NCBI GenBank assembly: GCA_002707495.1
Contig: PAMZ01000006.1
Coordinates: 1 to 64,000, forward strand
Direction of reading: 5' to 3'
Source: Halobacteriovoraceae bacterium
Lineage (GTDB): Bacteria; Bdellovibrionota; Bacteriovoracia; Bacteriovoracales; Bacteriovoracaceae
DNA length: 64,000 bases
Part shown: one piece after another, positions 26,136-34,734 of the stretch
How positions within the stretch are numbered: position 1 is the first letter of the stretch
Layout of the letters: the number at the start of each line of letters is the position of its first letter
Made by a program: the position numbers and the translations under genes
Notes under the pieces: generated by a model
The model's database searches: none
Told to the model about the DNA's origin: nothing
What the model saw: only the letters and a program-made list of their open reading frames with translations

Positions 26136-27344
26136 GAAAAACTTTAAAAGTAGATAGTATAGGGCGAAAAAGCTCAAGAAAATAAGACCCACTTTAAAAA
26201 GGTATAATTCCCATTTTGCACCTCTAAATTGTTTAGGTATCTCGGAGCTAGTTAGGATCTTATAATTAAAGTAGGCATAAATAGGTCCAACCACAAAAGA
26301 TAAGGTGGTTGCAAAATCTACGAATGCTCGCATGCTTTGTAAGAAAAGCTCAACTAATAGATAAGCTCCTAAAGTGAGTGTGATGAGCCATAAGATATAA
26401 GTTTTCGATTTTTTGAATGTTATTCTATCTGCTTCAGCTAAGATTCTTGGGAAGGCATCTAGGCAGGTTAATGTCGTGCTAAACATGGTTGTAAAAGCTG
26501 CTATTGAAATAAGTGGCTTGGACCAGTCGCCTAAGGCCCTTGAGTACAATTCTATCAATTGCCCTGCAAACCGAGCGGCTTGAGGGGCGAAGCTTATGCC
26601 GGAGCGATACATAACGAGATGACCTAAGGCCAAAAAACAGCAGGCTAAAATAGCTGTTCCGATAAAGCCAATTTGGAAATCTCTAATCGTCTCTTTAGGT
26701 GTTAGTTTTTCGAGTTTTCCCTTTTCAAGAGTCCACATGCTATGCCAAATGGGGACATCCATAGGAGCAGGCATCCAGCCGACAAGCGCGACTAAAAAAA
26801 AGAGGTGAGTTGAGTTTGAAATATCAAAAGAAATTGGCGGTAATGGTTTTGGGAAGGTTCCAAACCAAGCAGAGATGACTGAAGCAACGGTTGTTATAGT
26901 GAGAATTATCACGATAAGTTTTATAAAGTTATCGAGAATATTATATTTTCCAATCAATAGTATGACAGAGCTTATTATGAGTAATACCAATGTCATTTGA
27001 GCGGCAGACAGATCAAGCCCAAAAATATTTAAGGCAAGTCCTGCCGTTACCACGGTGACAGCGGCTTGCACTGAAAACATGGTTAGGAGAGTCATCAAAT
27101 AGAAGATTGGTAAAACCACCTTCCCTGATTTTTGATAACCCTCAAGAAGACTCTTACCCGTTACTGCAGTATAAGCTGGACCAACTTTAAAAATGGGGTA
27201 TTTAACAAGATTTGCAATGATAACAGCAAAAATGAGTTGCAACCCAAAGTCTGCACCGGCCCTCGTGGACTGTACTAAATGGCTGACTCCAATGGCAGCT
27301 GCGGCATATAAAAGGCCAGGACCTAAGCTTTTTAAATTGAGCAT
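26130..27344 (-). CDS. Nramp-family transporter lacking the canonical metal-site motifs
   Basis: 404 residues with about 11 membrane helices and an Nramp-like opening (SLGPGLLYAAAAIG). The Asp-Pro-Gly-Asn motif of helix 1 is replaced by IGVSH, and the MPH motif of helix 6 reads GWMPAPMD. Nramp proteins carry manganese or iron, so altered selectivity is expected; a magnesium-type or non-metal substrate is possible. The ATG at 27344 follows the TGA of the upstream gene by four bases, which favours it over a TTG further upstream. It is last in the MoxR-DUF58-transglutaminase operon. Confidence 0.8.
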   Translation of the reverse strand: MLNLKSLGPGLLYAAAAIGVSHLVQSTRAGADFGLQLIFAVIIANLVKYPIFKVGPAYTAVTGKSLLEGYQKSGKVVLPIFYLMTLLTMFSVQAAVTVVTAGLALNIFGLDLSAAQMTLVLLIISSVILLIGKYNILDNFIKLIVIILTITTVASVISAWFGTFPKPLPPISFDISNSTHLFFLVALVGWMPAPMDVPIWHSMWTLEKGKLEKLTPKETIRDFQIGFIGTAILACCFLALGHLVMYRSGISFAPQAARFAGQLIELYSRALGDWSKPLISIAAFTTMFSTTLTCLDAFPRILAEADRITFKKSKTYILWLITLTLGAYLLVELFLQSMRAFVDFATTLSFVVGPIYAYFNYKILTSSEIPKQFRGAKWELYLFKVGLIFLSFFALYYLLLKFFL

Positions 27345-27348
27345 GGTT

Positions 27349-29241
27349 TCATTTAAGCTCTTGCTCAACTTGTCTGTCAACACGTCTTAAACGTTTTAAG
27401 ATCAGGTTTAGTTCTTTAGGGTTACCTCTTTGAGCATAGCGACATTCTTGAAATTTTTGAACAAAGGTTTCAAAGTCTTTTGGGCTATCAAAGCAATTAG
27501 AAAATTTTCTTAATTCACTTAGAGTTTTTGTTTGTGAAAAATCGAGCTTAAACTTTTTCCCCCATTTATATAGGAGGCGATCAAGGGGATGGAGGTTTTT
27601 TGATACTTTGTTTCTATTAAAAAAATAAATACCTAATGAAACGAGAACCAAAATTATAAATCCCAAAATATAAAAAGCTTTTCGAGATAGCTTCAATGAA
27701 TTTGAAAGATCTTTTTGTTTATTTCGATCATAGTTATCAAGAAATAAACTGACTCGATAATTAAGAGTCTCAAAGATATTTTTTATTTCATAATAGTTTG
27801 AACGAATCCAATTGTTTTTCTTTTCCTGTTCTATAGAGATACCTGTCGTTAAAAATTGACTCCCTCCTAGGTTGATCCTATCAGGTGCAATAAAACCGGT
27901 TGGGTCTATGCTAACCCAGCGACCTTCGTGGAAATATTCAACCCAGACATGGGCATCATTACTTTTAATTAAATAGAAATTGCCAACATTATTATACTGT
28001 CCACCTTGAAATCCGCTTACTAACCTGGTTGGGATCCCTTTCATTCTCAATGTAATACCCATAAGAGAGGCAAAATGAGTGCAGTATCCTTTTTTTGTTC
28101 TTAGAAAATCACTTATGGTCGTGAGTTGTCCTGGGGAAAGGGTATAAGTATATTTGTCATTTATAATTTTCTGTTTGAAGTTTTTTAAAAAAGTATTTAA
28201 GTCAGGGTGGTTAATTTGCTGAAAAAAATCTTGCACTGCTTTTGGTGAAAAATTTGGTAGTTGTAGATAGTAATCCTTAACTTTTGAGGTGAGTTTTATT
28301 CCTTTTAAGCCTTTTATATGTGAGTAAGCGGTAATAACGGCTTTTTTCTTTTTCGTGTAGCCTTTAAAAGTTGAATTGAGCTTATTGCTATAAAGACCCA
28401 AGTTTGAATCTACCACTTCTACAGGGGTGTTAAGAAGAACAAGATCACCTTCGAAATCCTGTTCATATTTTACGGTGTGTTTCATCATCTTTTCAGGAGT
28501 GTCATAATCTATCTTTTGAACAATTTGACCTGATTTTTTCCAGTTATACCCATCGGTATAATTTAAAACCCTTCCTCGCCAATAGAGATATTCAGATGGA
28601 AGGTTTGATTGAAGTTCAGCATAGAATGCGACTTGAGATGAAAGTTGGAGGTTGGTAGTTTCAGAATTGTTTATTTCTTTACTGTAGCCTATCTTCCCTT
28701 GTGGGACTAAATTTGCTGTAGGGAGAAATTGATAAAAACGTGGGAAAAAGATAAAGAGAATGACAGTAATTAAGGTAATGAAAAAGAATTGCCCCTTGTA
28801 CTTCCAGAGACTCTTAATAATATTGACAAGAGAAAGAGAAGATTGAGTTTCATCAATGATGAACACTATTAGAAGCGAGACGAACGCATAAATGATATAA
28901 TATAGGCTTGATGAAAACAGGGCAAATGCTCCTAGCCAAAGAAAAACCAAATAAAACTCATTTCTCCTTGATCGCTTATTTAAGATGAGTTGAGATATGA
29001 GATAAACCGCTAAATTAGGGACAGTTGTTTCAGGGATAATATAAAAACCTACGGTTTTAAAAATAAAATAGGAAGCTGCAAAGTTTGCATAAGCAACTAT
29101 TGTCCAGGGTTTAAATAAAGCCGTCAGCAATAACAAGGCACTGAAGTAGCTTACCATCCATGGTTGCAAGTAATCATAGCTGAGAAAAAGAGCGGGGATT
29201 AGAATGAGAATTTTAATATCTTCTCGTAGGTTAAATGACAC
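27349..29241 (-). CDS. Transglutaminase-like membrane protein (TgpA/DUF3488 family)
   Basis: 630 residues. A membrane N-terminus (about 1-165, five or six helices) is followed by a periplasmic transglutaminase-core domain with the Cys-His-Asp triad in KGYCTHFAS, DAHVWVEYF and SIDPTG. A further membrane helix near 550 and a short DUF4129-like cytoplasmic tail complete the TgpA layout. TgpA is a periplasmic peptidase or transglutaminase-type enzyme linked to growth in other bacteria. It overlaps the DUF58 gene by 11 bases, which is the standard MoxR-DUF58-TgpA arrangement. Confidence 0.9.
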   Translation of the reverse strand: MSFNLREDIKILILIPALFLSYDYLQPWMVSYFSALLLLTALFKPWTIVAYANFAASYFIFKTVGFYIIPETTVPNLAVYLISQLILNKRSRRNEFYLVFLWLGAFALFSSSLYYIIYAFVSLLIVFIIDETQSSLSLVNIIKSLWKYKGQFFFITLITVILFIFFPRFYQFLPTANLVPQGKIGYSKEINNSETTNLQLSSQVAFYAELQSNLPSEYLYWRGRVLNYTDGYNWKKSGQIVQKIDYDTPEKMMKHTVKYEQDFEGDLVLLNTPVEVVDSNLGLYSNKLNSTFKGYTKKKKAVITAYSHIKGLKGIKLTSKVKDYYLQLPNFSPKAVQDFFQQINHPDLNTFLKNFKQKIINDKYTYTLSPGQLTTISDFLRTKKGYCTHFASLMGITLRMKGIPTRLVSGFQGGQYNNVGNFYLIKSNDAHVWVEYFHEGRWVSIDPTGFIAPDRINLGGSQFLTTGISIEQEKKNNWIRSNYYEIKNIFETLNYRVSLFLDNYDRNKQKDLSNSLKLSRKAFYILGFIILVLVSLGIYFFNRNKVSKNLHPLDRLLYKWGKKFKLDFSQTKTLSELRKFSNCFDSPKDFETFVQKFQECRYAQRGNPKELNLILKRLRRVDRQVEQELK

Positions 29242-30148
29242 TCAATTGCTCCAAGCTCTTTTGGTAGTGGTAGTGACCTTTGTTAAAATTGAGAATTTTT
29301 TGGGGGAGTACGAGTTTCCAATTATTTCCTTCTTTAAAATTTTTATCAACCAAAAAGCTCATGTATTCTAGACGAGTTTCATGCTCACCCTCAAGTGCTT
29401 GGTAGTTTATCTCAATAGACTCAGACTGATCATCTGTATGTTTTTTCCAATACAGACTATCTGTTCTTGCAAAAACTTTCCAGTCGATGCGCTTAGCCGT
29501 CATTCCCGTTTGATAAGGGATATGAAATTGAAATTCAGACTCTACCTTATGATCTTTTTTTACATTCGATTCCACAAGTCGCCTTTGCGAGATGAAGCGT
29601 TTAGCAGGATAGACATAGAAGGATGCTTGTAGGGGGAAGTATCTCCAAACATAAAAAAGTTTATTATGCCCATAGGTAAACAGTTTAAGATTATTGAATC
29701 GGTAATATCCTCTTTGAAAGATTTGAAGAGCTACTTGGCGATTTTGTTCTGCCCCACTAAGCCCAATTTCAGAGCGAAGTTTGAGTTCTTCACTTATAAG
29801 CTCAATTTGCAATACTTCAGCACATCGATTTTCAGGTGTTTGGCTTAGTTTAAGATTTAAATTTAAGGGGTGAGAAAGAAAGAAATTACCCATATTAATT
29901 GAATCAACGGTGGTGTCTTGAATATATTTATGAGTTTCAAGCATGGTAATAACAAGGTAGGCAACCATAATAAAAGCTATGAGAAGTCCCATATTATTTG
30001 AATAGGATAAGGCCATGAGAAATATGAGAAAATTACAACCTATGAATTTAAAACCAAGTGCTGTCGGGACTATATAAACCTTAGTTCTCCTAGGGCTGAT
30101 TTGATCCATTTTTTGAATGAAGCTTTCAAACTTGTTGGAGAATATCAT
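29231..30148 (-). CDS. DUF58 family membrane protein
   Basis: 305 residues. Two membrane helices near 30-75 and a C-terminal DUF58 core with the signature YQTGMTAKRIDWKVFARTDSL. DUF58 proteins accompany MoxR ATPases and are thought to be part of a membrane assembly handled by them; the molecular function is not established. It overlaps the MoxR gene by 23 bases and the transglutaminase gene by 11. Confidence 0.88.
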   Translation of the reverse strand: MIFSNKFESFIQKMDQISPRRTKVYIVPTALGFKFIGCNFLIFLMALSYSNNMGLLIAFIMVAYLVITMLETHKYIQDTTVDSINMGNFFLSHPLNLNLKLSQTPENRCAEVLQIELISEELKLRSEIGLSGAEQNRQVALQIFQRGYYRFNNLKLFTYGHNKLFYVWRYFPLQASFYVYPAKRFISQRRLVESNVKKDHKVESEFQFHIPYQTGMTAKRIDWKVFARTDSLYWKKHTDDQSESIEINYQALEGEHETRLEYMSFLVDKNFKEGNNWKLVLPQKILNFNKGHYHYQKSLEQLSVI

Positions 30149-31034
30149 ATGAGAGTTTATGTTCGAAATTCACATCTGAGTTTTCAGGATGCACCAACCT
30201 ATGTCCTGCAACAAAAGGAAAGATATAATGAATATCATCCGGGATAAGATAATCTCTGCCCTCGAGATAGGCCCACGCTTTTGCTACATTAATAATATCA
30301 ATACCACATCTATTACTTAAAGGAATGAGCTCTTGATTGGTTCTGGTCCAATCCAATAAGCTATAAACAAGTTCAAATAATGAATCGTCAACTTTAAGGG
30401 TTGAAGCCTTTTTTTGATGCTCAACCAGCTCAGATGGTGAGATGATGGTCTTTATTTCATCTAAAGCAAGATCTCTATCCTGAAGTTTTAAAAGTTCAAG
30501 GGTGGATTGTTTATCGGGGTATCCCATTTCAAGTTTCATTGAAAAACGATCCAGTTGGGATTCAGGAAGATCAAAGGTTCCCACTTGCATATGAGGGTTC
30601 TGGGTTGCGACCACAGTAAAATAATCTGGAAGTTGATAATTATTTCCATCTACCGTTATCATCCGCTCTTCCATGACCTGTAAAAGCGCACTTTGGGTTT
30701 TTGGGGGGGCTCGATTGAGTTCATCAGCAAGTATGAGTTCTCCAAAAATGGGGCCTTGATGAAAATCAAAACTTTGAGAGTCTCGATTAAAAACAGGAGA
30801 GCCTATGATATCAGCTGGAAGAAGATCATTGGTGAACTGGATTCTTGAAACATTGAGCCCAAAGGATTTACCTAAAAATTTAACCAAAGTTGTTTTACCT
30901 ACACCTGGTGCGTCTTCAAGCAGAGTATGACCTCTTGCTACCATATTGCAGATAACGAGTTTGATTTTGTCTTTTTTACCTTTGAGAATATCTTCAGATT
31001 TTTCGACGATAAGATTTATATTATGAGTAGACAT
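30126..31034 (-). CDS. MoxR family AAA+ ATPase
   Basis: 302 residues. Walker A is GVGKTT (within LEDAPGVGKTTLV) and Walker B is ELILADELNRAPP. The sensor 1 region VVATQNP and the arginine-bearing SQLDRFSMK follow, as usual for MoxR. These ATPases act as chaperones for a partner complex; here the DUF58 and transglutaminase proteins encoded downstream are the obvious candidates. There is no Shine-Dalgarno sequence. TACAAT ends seven bases before the ATG, with TTTGAA upstream, so this operon may begin with a leaderless message. Confidence 0.92.
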   Translation of the reverse strand: MSTHNINLIVEKSEDILKGKKDKIKLVICNMVARGHTLLEDAPGVGKTTLVKFLGKSFGLNVSRIQFTNDLLPADIIGSPVFNRDSQSFDFHQGPIFGELILADELNRAPPKTQSALLQVMEERMITVDGNNYQLPDYFTVVATQNPHMQVGTFDLPESQLDRFSMKLEMGYPDKQSTLELLKLQDRDLALDEIKTIISPSELVEHQKKASTLKVDDSLFELVYSLLDWTRTNQELIPLSNRCGIDIINVAKAWAYLEGRDYLIPDDIHYIFPFVAGHRLVHPENSDVNFEHKLSYDILQQV

Positions 31035-31041
31035 AATAAAG

Positions 31042-31047
31042 ATTGTA
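31042..31047 (-). promoter_or_regulatory. Candidate -10 of a leaderless transcript for the MoxR operon
   Basis: TACAAT on the minus strand, seven bases before the ATG. TTTGAA lies 16 bases further upstream. No ribosome binding site. Confidence 0.45.
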
Positions 31048-31079
31048 TATCATTTCTTGGAAATTCAAAGACTTGATCA

Positions 31080-31688
31080 TTAAATATTAAAAAGGAAGTT
31101 TGCCCCAAATGTAGAATCCGAGGTAGTTTCTATATTTTCCCCATTAAAATAAGTTGAGTAAATTGATAAACCAGAGTTCTTATTAAAGAAGATATTAAAT
31201 CCATACGCTAATTGTAGATAGACAGCGTCATACTCTGTTAGAGAAAAATTTCCGTAGTTCTTTCCAAGATCAACATCAGCCGAATCAGTTTGTATAGAGT
31301 TTATGCGGGGAGCGGCAAATAACTCAAAGTTTTTTGAAAACGCTAAGGATCCTACTAAAGCAGCATAAGAAAAAGATGTAGTATCTGAGGCTCCATAACC
31401 TATTTCCATTGCCAAACTAGGTCCTTTAGCGTCTTGAGTGATAGCATATTTTGCAAATAGCGCCGTTGTAGCAAGGGATCCAAACTCCATAACAAATCCC
31501 ATGTCAAAATTAGGGGAGAGCCCTGTGCCCATTCTGAGGTTAAAATTATTATTTACGTTACCTATGTCAAATTGGAAGTTACCTGCTCCAGCGGTTCGGC
31601 CTGAAGTCGTTGAACTAAATGGAGCAATTGAGCAACCGGATAATGCCAAGAAAACTGAAAGGGATAAAAAAAACTCTAGAACTTTCAT
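31080..31688 (-). CDS. Probable outer-membrane beta-barrel-like lipoprotein
   Basis: 202 residues with a lipoprotein signal ending LSGC (Cys19). The rest alternates polar and hydrophobic residues with many Gly, Asn and aromatic residues (FQFDIGNVNNNFNLRMG, LSPNFDMGFVMEFG), as in small outer-membrane beta-barrel proteins. It ends FGANFLFNI. I do not recognise the family. The start overlaps the stop of the nuclease-like gene upstream by four bases (ATGA). Confidence 0.6.
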   Translation of the reverse strand: MKVLEFFLSLSVFLALSGCSIAPFSSTTSGRTAGAGNFQFDIGNVNNNFNLRMGTGLSPNFDMGFVMEFGSLATTALFAKYAITQDAKGPSLAMEIGYGASDTTSFSYAALVGSLAFSKNFELFAAPRINSIQTDSADVDLGKNYGNFSLTEYDAVYLQLAYGFNIFFNKNSGLSIYSTYFNGENIETTSDSTFGANFLFNI

Positions 31689-32866
31689 CTAAAACTAAAC
31701 TCTCCATAAAGTGGATAATGGTCACTTGCCGTTTTAAAGGTTTCGTACTCTTCAGAGACTTTTACGTAGCAGGTTTTATTCCCATCACGATAGCTATGTG
31801 AACCTTGTGGCTTTTTCTGATCACAACCAAGCTCTTCTCTGGACATATCATTTGGAAGCATAATTTGCGCTTGTTCGATCTGAATATTTGGGGAAACAAG
31901 AATATAATCCAATAAAAGTCTCAAAGGATTTTTACCGTAATGACTTGATTCATTGGTAAAACTAGAGGCTTCTGTCTTAAACCACGGTCTTGCAATTTTC
32001 ATTGTATTTAAAAGAACCTTTTGGCCCTCAGATTCATCATCATAAATAGAGACATTGAGATCTCCCATGGCCAAATAATAACTATCTTCTGGCAGCGAGT
32101 TGATCCCATTTAATGCTACTTTATAATCTGTTTTGCCTGTCAAATACCATTGGAGAAATCTTAGTTGTTCTGCATTTCTATAATCATTAACCGAATGAGG
32201 ATTTCCAAATCCAAATGAGGGAACTGTATGAAGTAAAATGATATGAACAATTTTGTCTTCAATTTTTACGGTGAGATCGGTAAAGTTTTTGTCAAAAAGC
32301 TCCATATCACCTGGGAGGGCACTCCCATCAGCCAATTTGTAGGGGGAGAGATCAAGATTAGGATTAAAATCCTTCCATTTTAAATCAGTGATGACCTTTT
32401 CATCTATAATTTCAAATTTACTTATTGCACCGGTACTATATTGACCTGGAAATACGCCAAAATTAACTTGGTCAGCATGCTCTCGCGCTCTGGAGGTGGA
32501 AGCTTCAGAATAATATGAACCATCAGGTTTTTTTCGCGCGTTCATACCTGTATTTGCTGGATTGAAAGTTTCAAAAGGGTAGGAAGTCCAGCCAATTTGT
32601 TTGGCGAGGTTTTTAATATTGGTTCCCTTCGTAGTTTGCTCGGAAGTTGGGACACCAGGCATATCATATTGAATTTCGTTAAGAGAGATAAAGTCCGGCG
32701 CAAGTCCATTGACCACTTTTTTTACCGCCAAGACTTGCTTATGATCACCCATTTCAATCTTATGGCTGTCGAGCTCTTTAATATTGTAGTGAAGAATCGA
32801 GAATTTCGCCTGCGCATTCAAGGGCGCAAGAATAGAAATTAATGCAAGGAATGTGAAGTATTTCAT
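31685..32866 (-). CDS. Secreted endonuclease/exonuclease/phosphatase family protein
   Basis: 393 residues with a signal peptide (1-20, cut after AQA). The EEP metallohydrolase motifs appear in order: HYNIKE, SLNEIQYD (metal-binding Glu), MGDLNVSIYDD, and a final SDHYPLYGEF (catalytic His). EEP proteins cleave phosphodiesters in nucleic acids, phosphoinositides or sphingomyelin. The export signal points to an extracellular target that could be DNA or lipid; I cannot choose. A ribosome binding site of the AGGTGG type is present. The divergent htpX gene lies 132 bases away. Confidence 0.82.
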   Translation of the reverse strand: MKYFTFLALISILAPLNAQAKFSILHYNIKELDSHKIEMGDHKQVLAVKKVVNGLAPDFISLNEIQYDMPGVPTSEQTTKGTNIKNLAKQIGWTSYPFETFNPANTGMNARKKPDGSYYSEASTSRAREHADQVNFGVFPGQYSTGAISKFEIIDEKVITDLKWKDFNPNLDLSPYKLADGSALPGDMELFDKNFTDLTVKIEDKIVHIILLHTVPSFGFGNPHSVNDYRNAEQLRFLQWYLTGKTDYKVALNGINSLPEDSYYLAMGDLNVSIYDDESEGQKVLLNTMKIARPWFKTEASSFTNESSHYGKNPLRLLLDYILVSPNIQIEQAQIMLPNDMSREELGCDQKKPQGSHSYRDGNKTCYVKVSEEYETFKTASDHYPLYGEFSFR

Positions 32867-32932
32867 GTGACCACCTGTGTTGGGAGCATTCTAAGACTTT
32901 ATTTTTATTTCGACAATTGTTTTGGGGTGACC

Positions 32933-32960
32933 TTGACTGCGAGGAATGAGATATTATCTT
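32933..32960 (+). promoter_or_regulatory. htpX: Candidate promoter of htpX
   Basis: TTGACT (32933-32938), a 16-base spacer and TATCTT (32955-32960). The transcript would start near 32967 and carry AAGGAG before the ATG at 32999. Confidence 0.45.
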
Positions 32961-32998
32961 TTAAGAGTACTGGCATATTACATTTTCAAGGAGTTTAT

Positions 32999-33904
32999 AT
33001 GTCTATGTTTAAAAGATTCTTTTTCTTTGCCCTCGTAAATATAGCCATGATTGTGATGATTCAGGTTGTCATGAGAGTATTAGGTGTAGAGCCATACTTG
33101 CAAGCAAATGGTTTGAATTACCAAGCCTTGGCCATTTTCTGCCTTCTTTGGGGTTCTGTGGCGTCATTTATATCTCTTCAAATGTCTAAATGGATGGCCA
33201 AGCGAGCTATGGGTGTTCAGATTGTTGAACAAAATGGTCAATATTCTGACTTAGTAAATTTGGTTCATAGATTAGCTAAGGCTGCAAACTTACCAAAAAT
33301 GCCAGAAGTGGGGATATATCAGTCTCCAGAGGTGAATGCATTTGCTACAGGACCTTCCAAATCAAATTCATTGGTTGCTGTTTCTACAGGGTTACTACAA
33401 CGTATGAATAGCGAAGAGGTAGAAGGAGTCCTAGCACACGAAGTCTCTCATATAGCTAATGGTGACATGGTGACAATGGCCTTAGTTCAGGGTGTAGTAA
33501 ACGCCTTTACCATGTTTTTAGCTCGAGTAGCTGCCTTTGCGATTCAAAACGCTATGAGATCCGATGATGACAGAGGTGGAGTAGGTGGTTTAAGTTATTT
33601 TTTTACTGTAATTGTATTTGATATCCTTTTTGGGATACTTGGCTCCATAGTAGTTGCTTGGTTTTCAAGGATTCGTGAGTACCGCGCCGATGCAGGAGCA
33701 GCAAAACTTGCAGGTAGAGGCCCTATGATTGCAGCACTTCAAAGATTGCAAAATGAATATTCAGCTAATAGGTTTGAAAAAGAGTCCAACGATTCTATAG
33801 CGGCATTAAAAATATCATCTAAGCCCGTTGGATTAAGGGCGTTATTTTCGACCCATCCAAGTTTGGAAAATCGAATTGCGAGACTTCAAACTTATGCGAG
33901 TTAA
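32999..33904 (+). CDS. htpX: Membrane zinc metalloprotease HtpX (M48)
   Basis: 301 residues. The start at 32999 has AAGGAG upstream and gives the normal HtpX N-terminus (MSMFKRFFFFALVN); a longer frame from 32867 is not needed. Two N-terminal membrane helices, zinc motif LAHEVSHIANGD, two further helices, and the EYRADAGAAKLAG motif with the third ligand. HtpX degrades misfolded membrane proteins in the inner membrane under envelope stress. The stop codon overlaps the next gene by 11 bases. Confidence 0.94.
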   Translation: MSMFKRFFFFALVNIAMIVMIQVVMRVLGVEPYLQANGLNYQALAIFCLLWGSVASFISLQMSKWMAKRAMGVQIVEQNGQYSDLVNLVHRLAKAANLPKMPEVGIYQSPEVNAFATGPSKSNSLVAVSTGLLQRMNSEEVEGVLAHEVSHIANGDMVTMALVQGVVNAFTMFLARVAAFAIQNAMRSDDDRGGVGGLSYFFTVIVFDILFGILGSIVVAWFSRIREYRADAGAAKLAGRGPMIAALQRLQNEYSANRFEKESNDSIAALKISSKPVGLRALFSTHPSLENRIARLQTYAS

Positions 33905-34370
33905 AATTAAAAAATTATGGCCTGTTATTGCAGGCCTTTTTCTTTTTTTTGCCATCCAACCTGCAAAAGCTTCTGATACATCTTTAAAAAATTTTGAATC
34001 TGATTATTGTACCTACTTTCCCGAGGGAACTTTAGAAAAACCAGATCTTTGGAAATCATGCTGTTTTGATCACGATTTAAGGTATTGGTTTGGAGGTAGT
34101 AGCGCAGATATGCTTATGGCAGATAATAAACTTAGAAATTGTGTGACTCAAAAAGCTGGAAGTTTTTACGGGAACCTTATGTACTACGGAGTGAGGGCCG
34201 GTCATTTTTCTCCTGTAAAAAATGAACGTAAATGGAGTTGGGGCTGGAATTTTGAAAGAGCATTTAAACCACTTGACCCGCAAGAAAAGAAAATCATAAA
34301 CCATGCTCTAAACGAGCTCAATCTAGATAGAGAATACCTCAAAGCCTTTAAGAAATTTTATTCCCTGTGA
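33894..34370 (+). CDS. Secreted phospholipase A2-like protein
   Basis: 158 residues. The start at 33894 (ATG) gives a clean signal peptide (1-27, ending PAKA). The motif SCCFDHDLRYW has C56-C57-x-x-H60-D61-x-x-Y64, the active-site helix pattern of phospholipase A2 enzymes (CCxxHDxxY), and other cysteines (C39, C83) could pair with it. Secreted PLA2 hydrolyses the sn-2 ester of phospholipids. Whether the calcium loop is intact cannot be judged by eye. It overlaps htpX by 11 bases and the convergent response regulator by 23. Confidence 0.65.
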   Translation: MRVKIKKLWPVIAGLFLFFAIQPAKASDTSLKNFESDYCTYFPEGTLEKPDLWKSCCFDHDLRYWFGGSSADMLMADNKLRNCVTQKAGSFYGNLMYYGVRAGHFSPVKNERKWSWGWNFERAFKPLDPQEKKIINHALNELNLDREYLKAFKKFYSL

Positions 34371-34728
34371 TTTGTCCGATTGTCTCAAGAAGGTTTTCTG
34401 AGTTATAGGGTTTTGTCATAAATGTAAGAGCTTCAAATTGAGAGAGCCGTTCTTCGGCGTCTGAAATAAACCCACTTAATACTATTGCCGGTGTTAACTT
34501 ATTTTTGGAGGAGTCCATTTTTCGCATATTTTGGATAAATTCCTCTCCATCCATTTTACTCATCCTAAAGTCAGTAATAACTATATCATAGGCCTTTTCA
34601 GAGCAAAGTATCGAAGCATCCACTCCATCTAAGGCCGTATCAATTTCTGTATTATCAAAACTTATAAAAATGAGGTCTTTTAAGACCTCCAGGATCTCTT
34701 TCTCATCGTCCACGAGAAGAACTTTCAT
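34348..34728 (-). CDS. Single-domain response regulator (CheY-like)
   Basis: 126 residues, receiver domain only. The acidic pair is D7/D8 (VDDE), the phosphoacceptor is D53 (ITDFRM), and S85 (VLSG) and K106-P107 (TKP) complete the switch. There is no output domain, so it probably works by protein contact. It starts six bases after the stop of the FabK/nitronate monooxygenase-like gene, so the two are probably co-transcribed. No histidine kinase gene is nearby. Its end overlaps the PLA2-like gene by 23 bases. Confidence 0.9.
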   Translation of the reverse strand: MKVLLVDDEKEILEVLKDLIFISFDNTEIDTALDGVDASILCSEKAYDIVITDFRMSKMDGEEFIQNMRKMDSSKNKLTPAIVLSGFISDAEERLSQFEALTFMTKPYNSENLLETIGQITGNKIS

Positions 34729-34734
34729 TGAAAC

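Noticed and set aside
32867..32998. Longer N-terminus for HtpX
   Set aside because: The extra 44 residues are not part of the HtpX family, and AAGGAG sits before the ATG at 32999.
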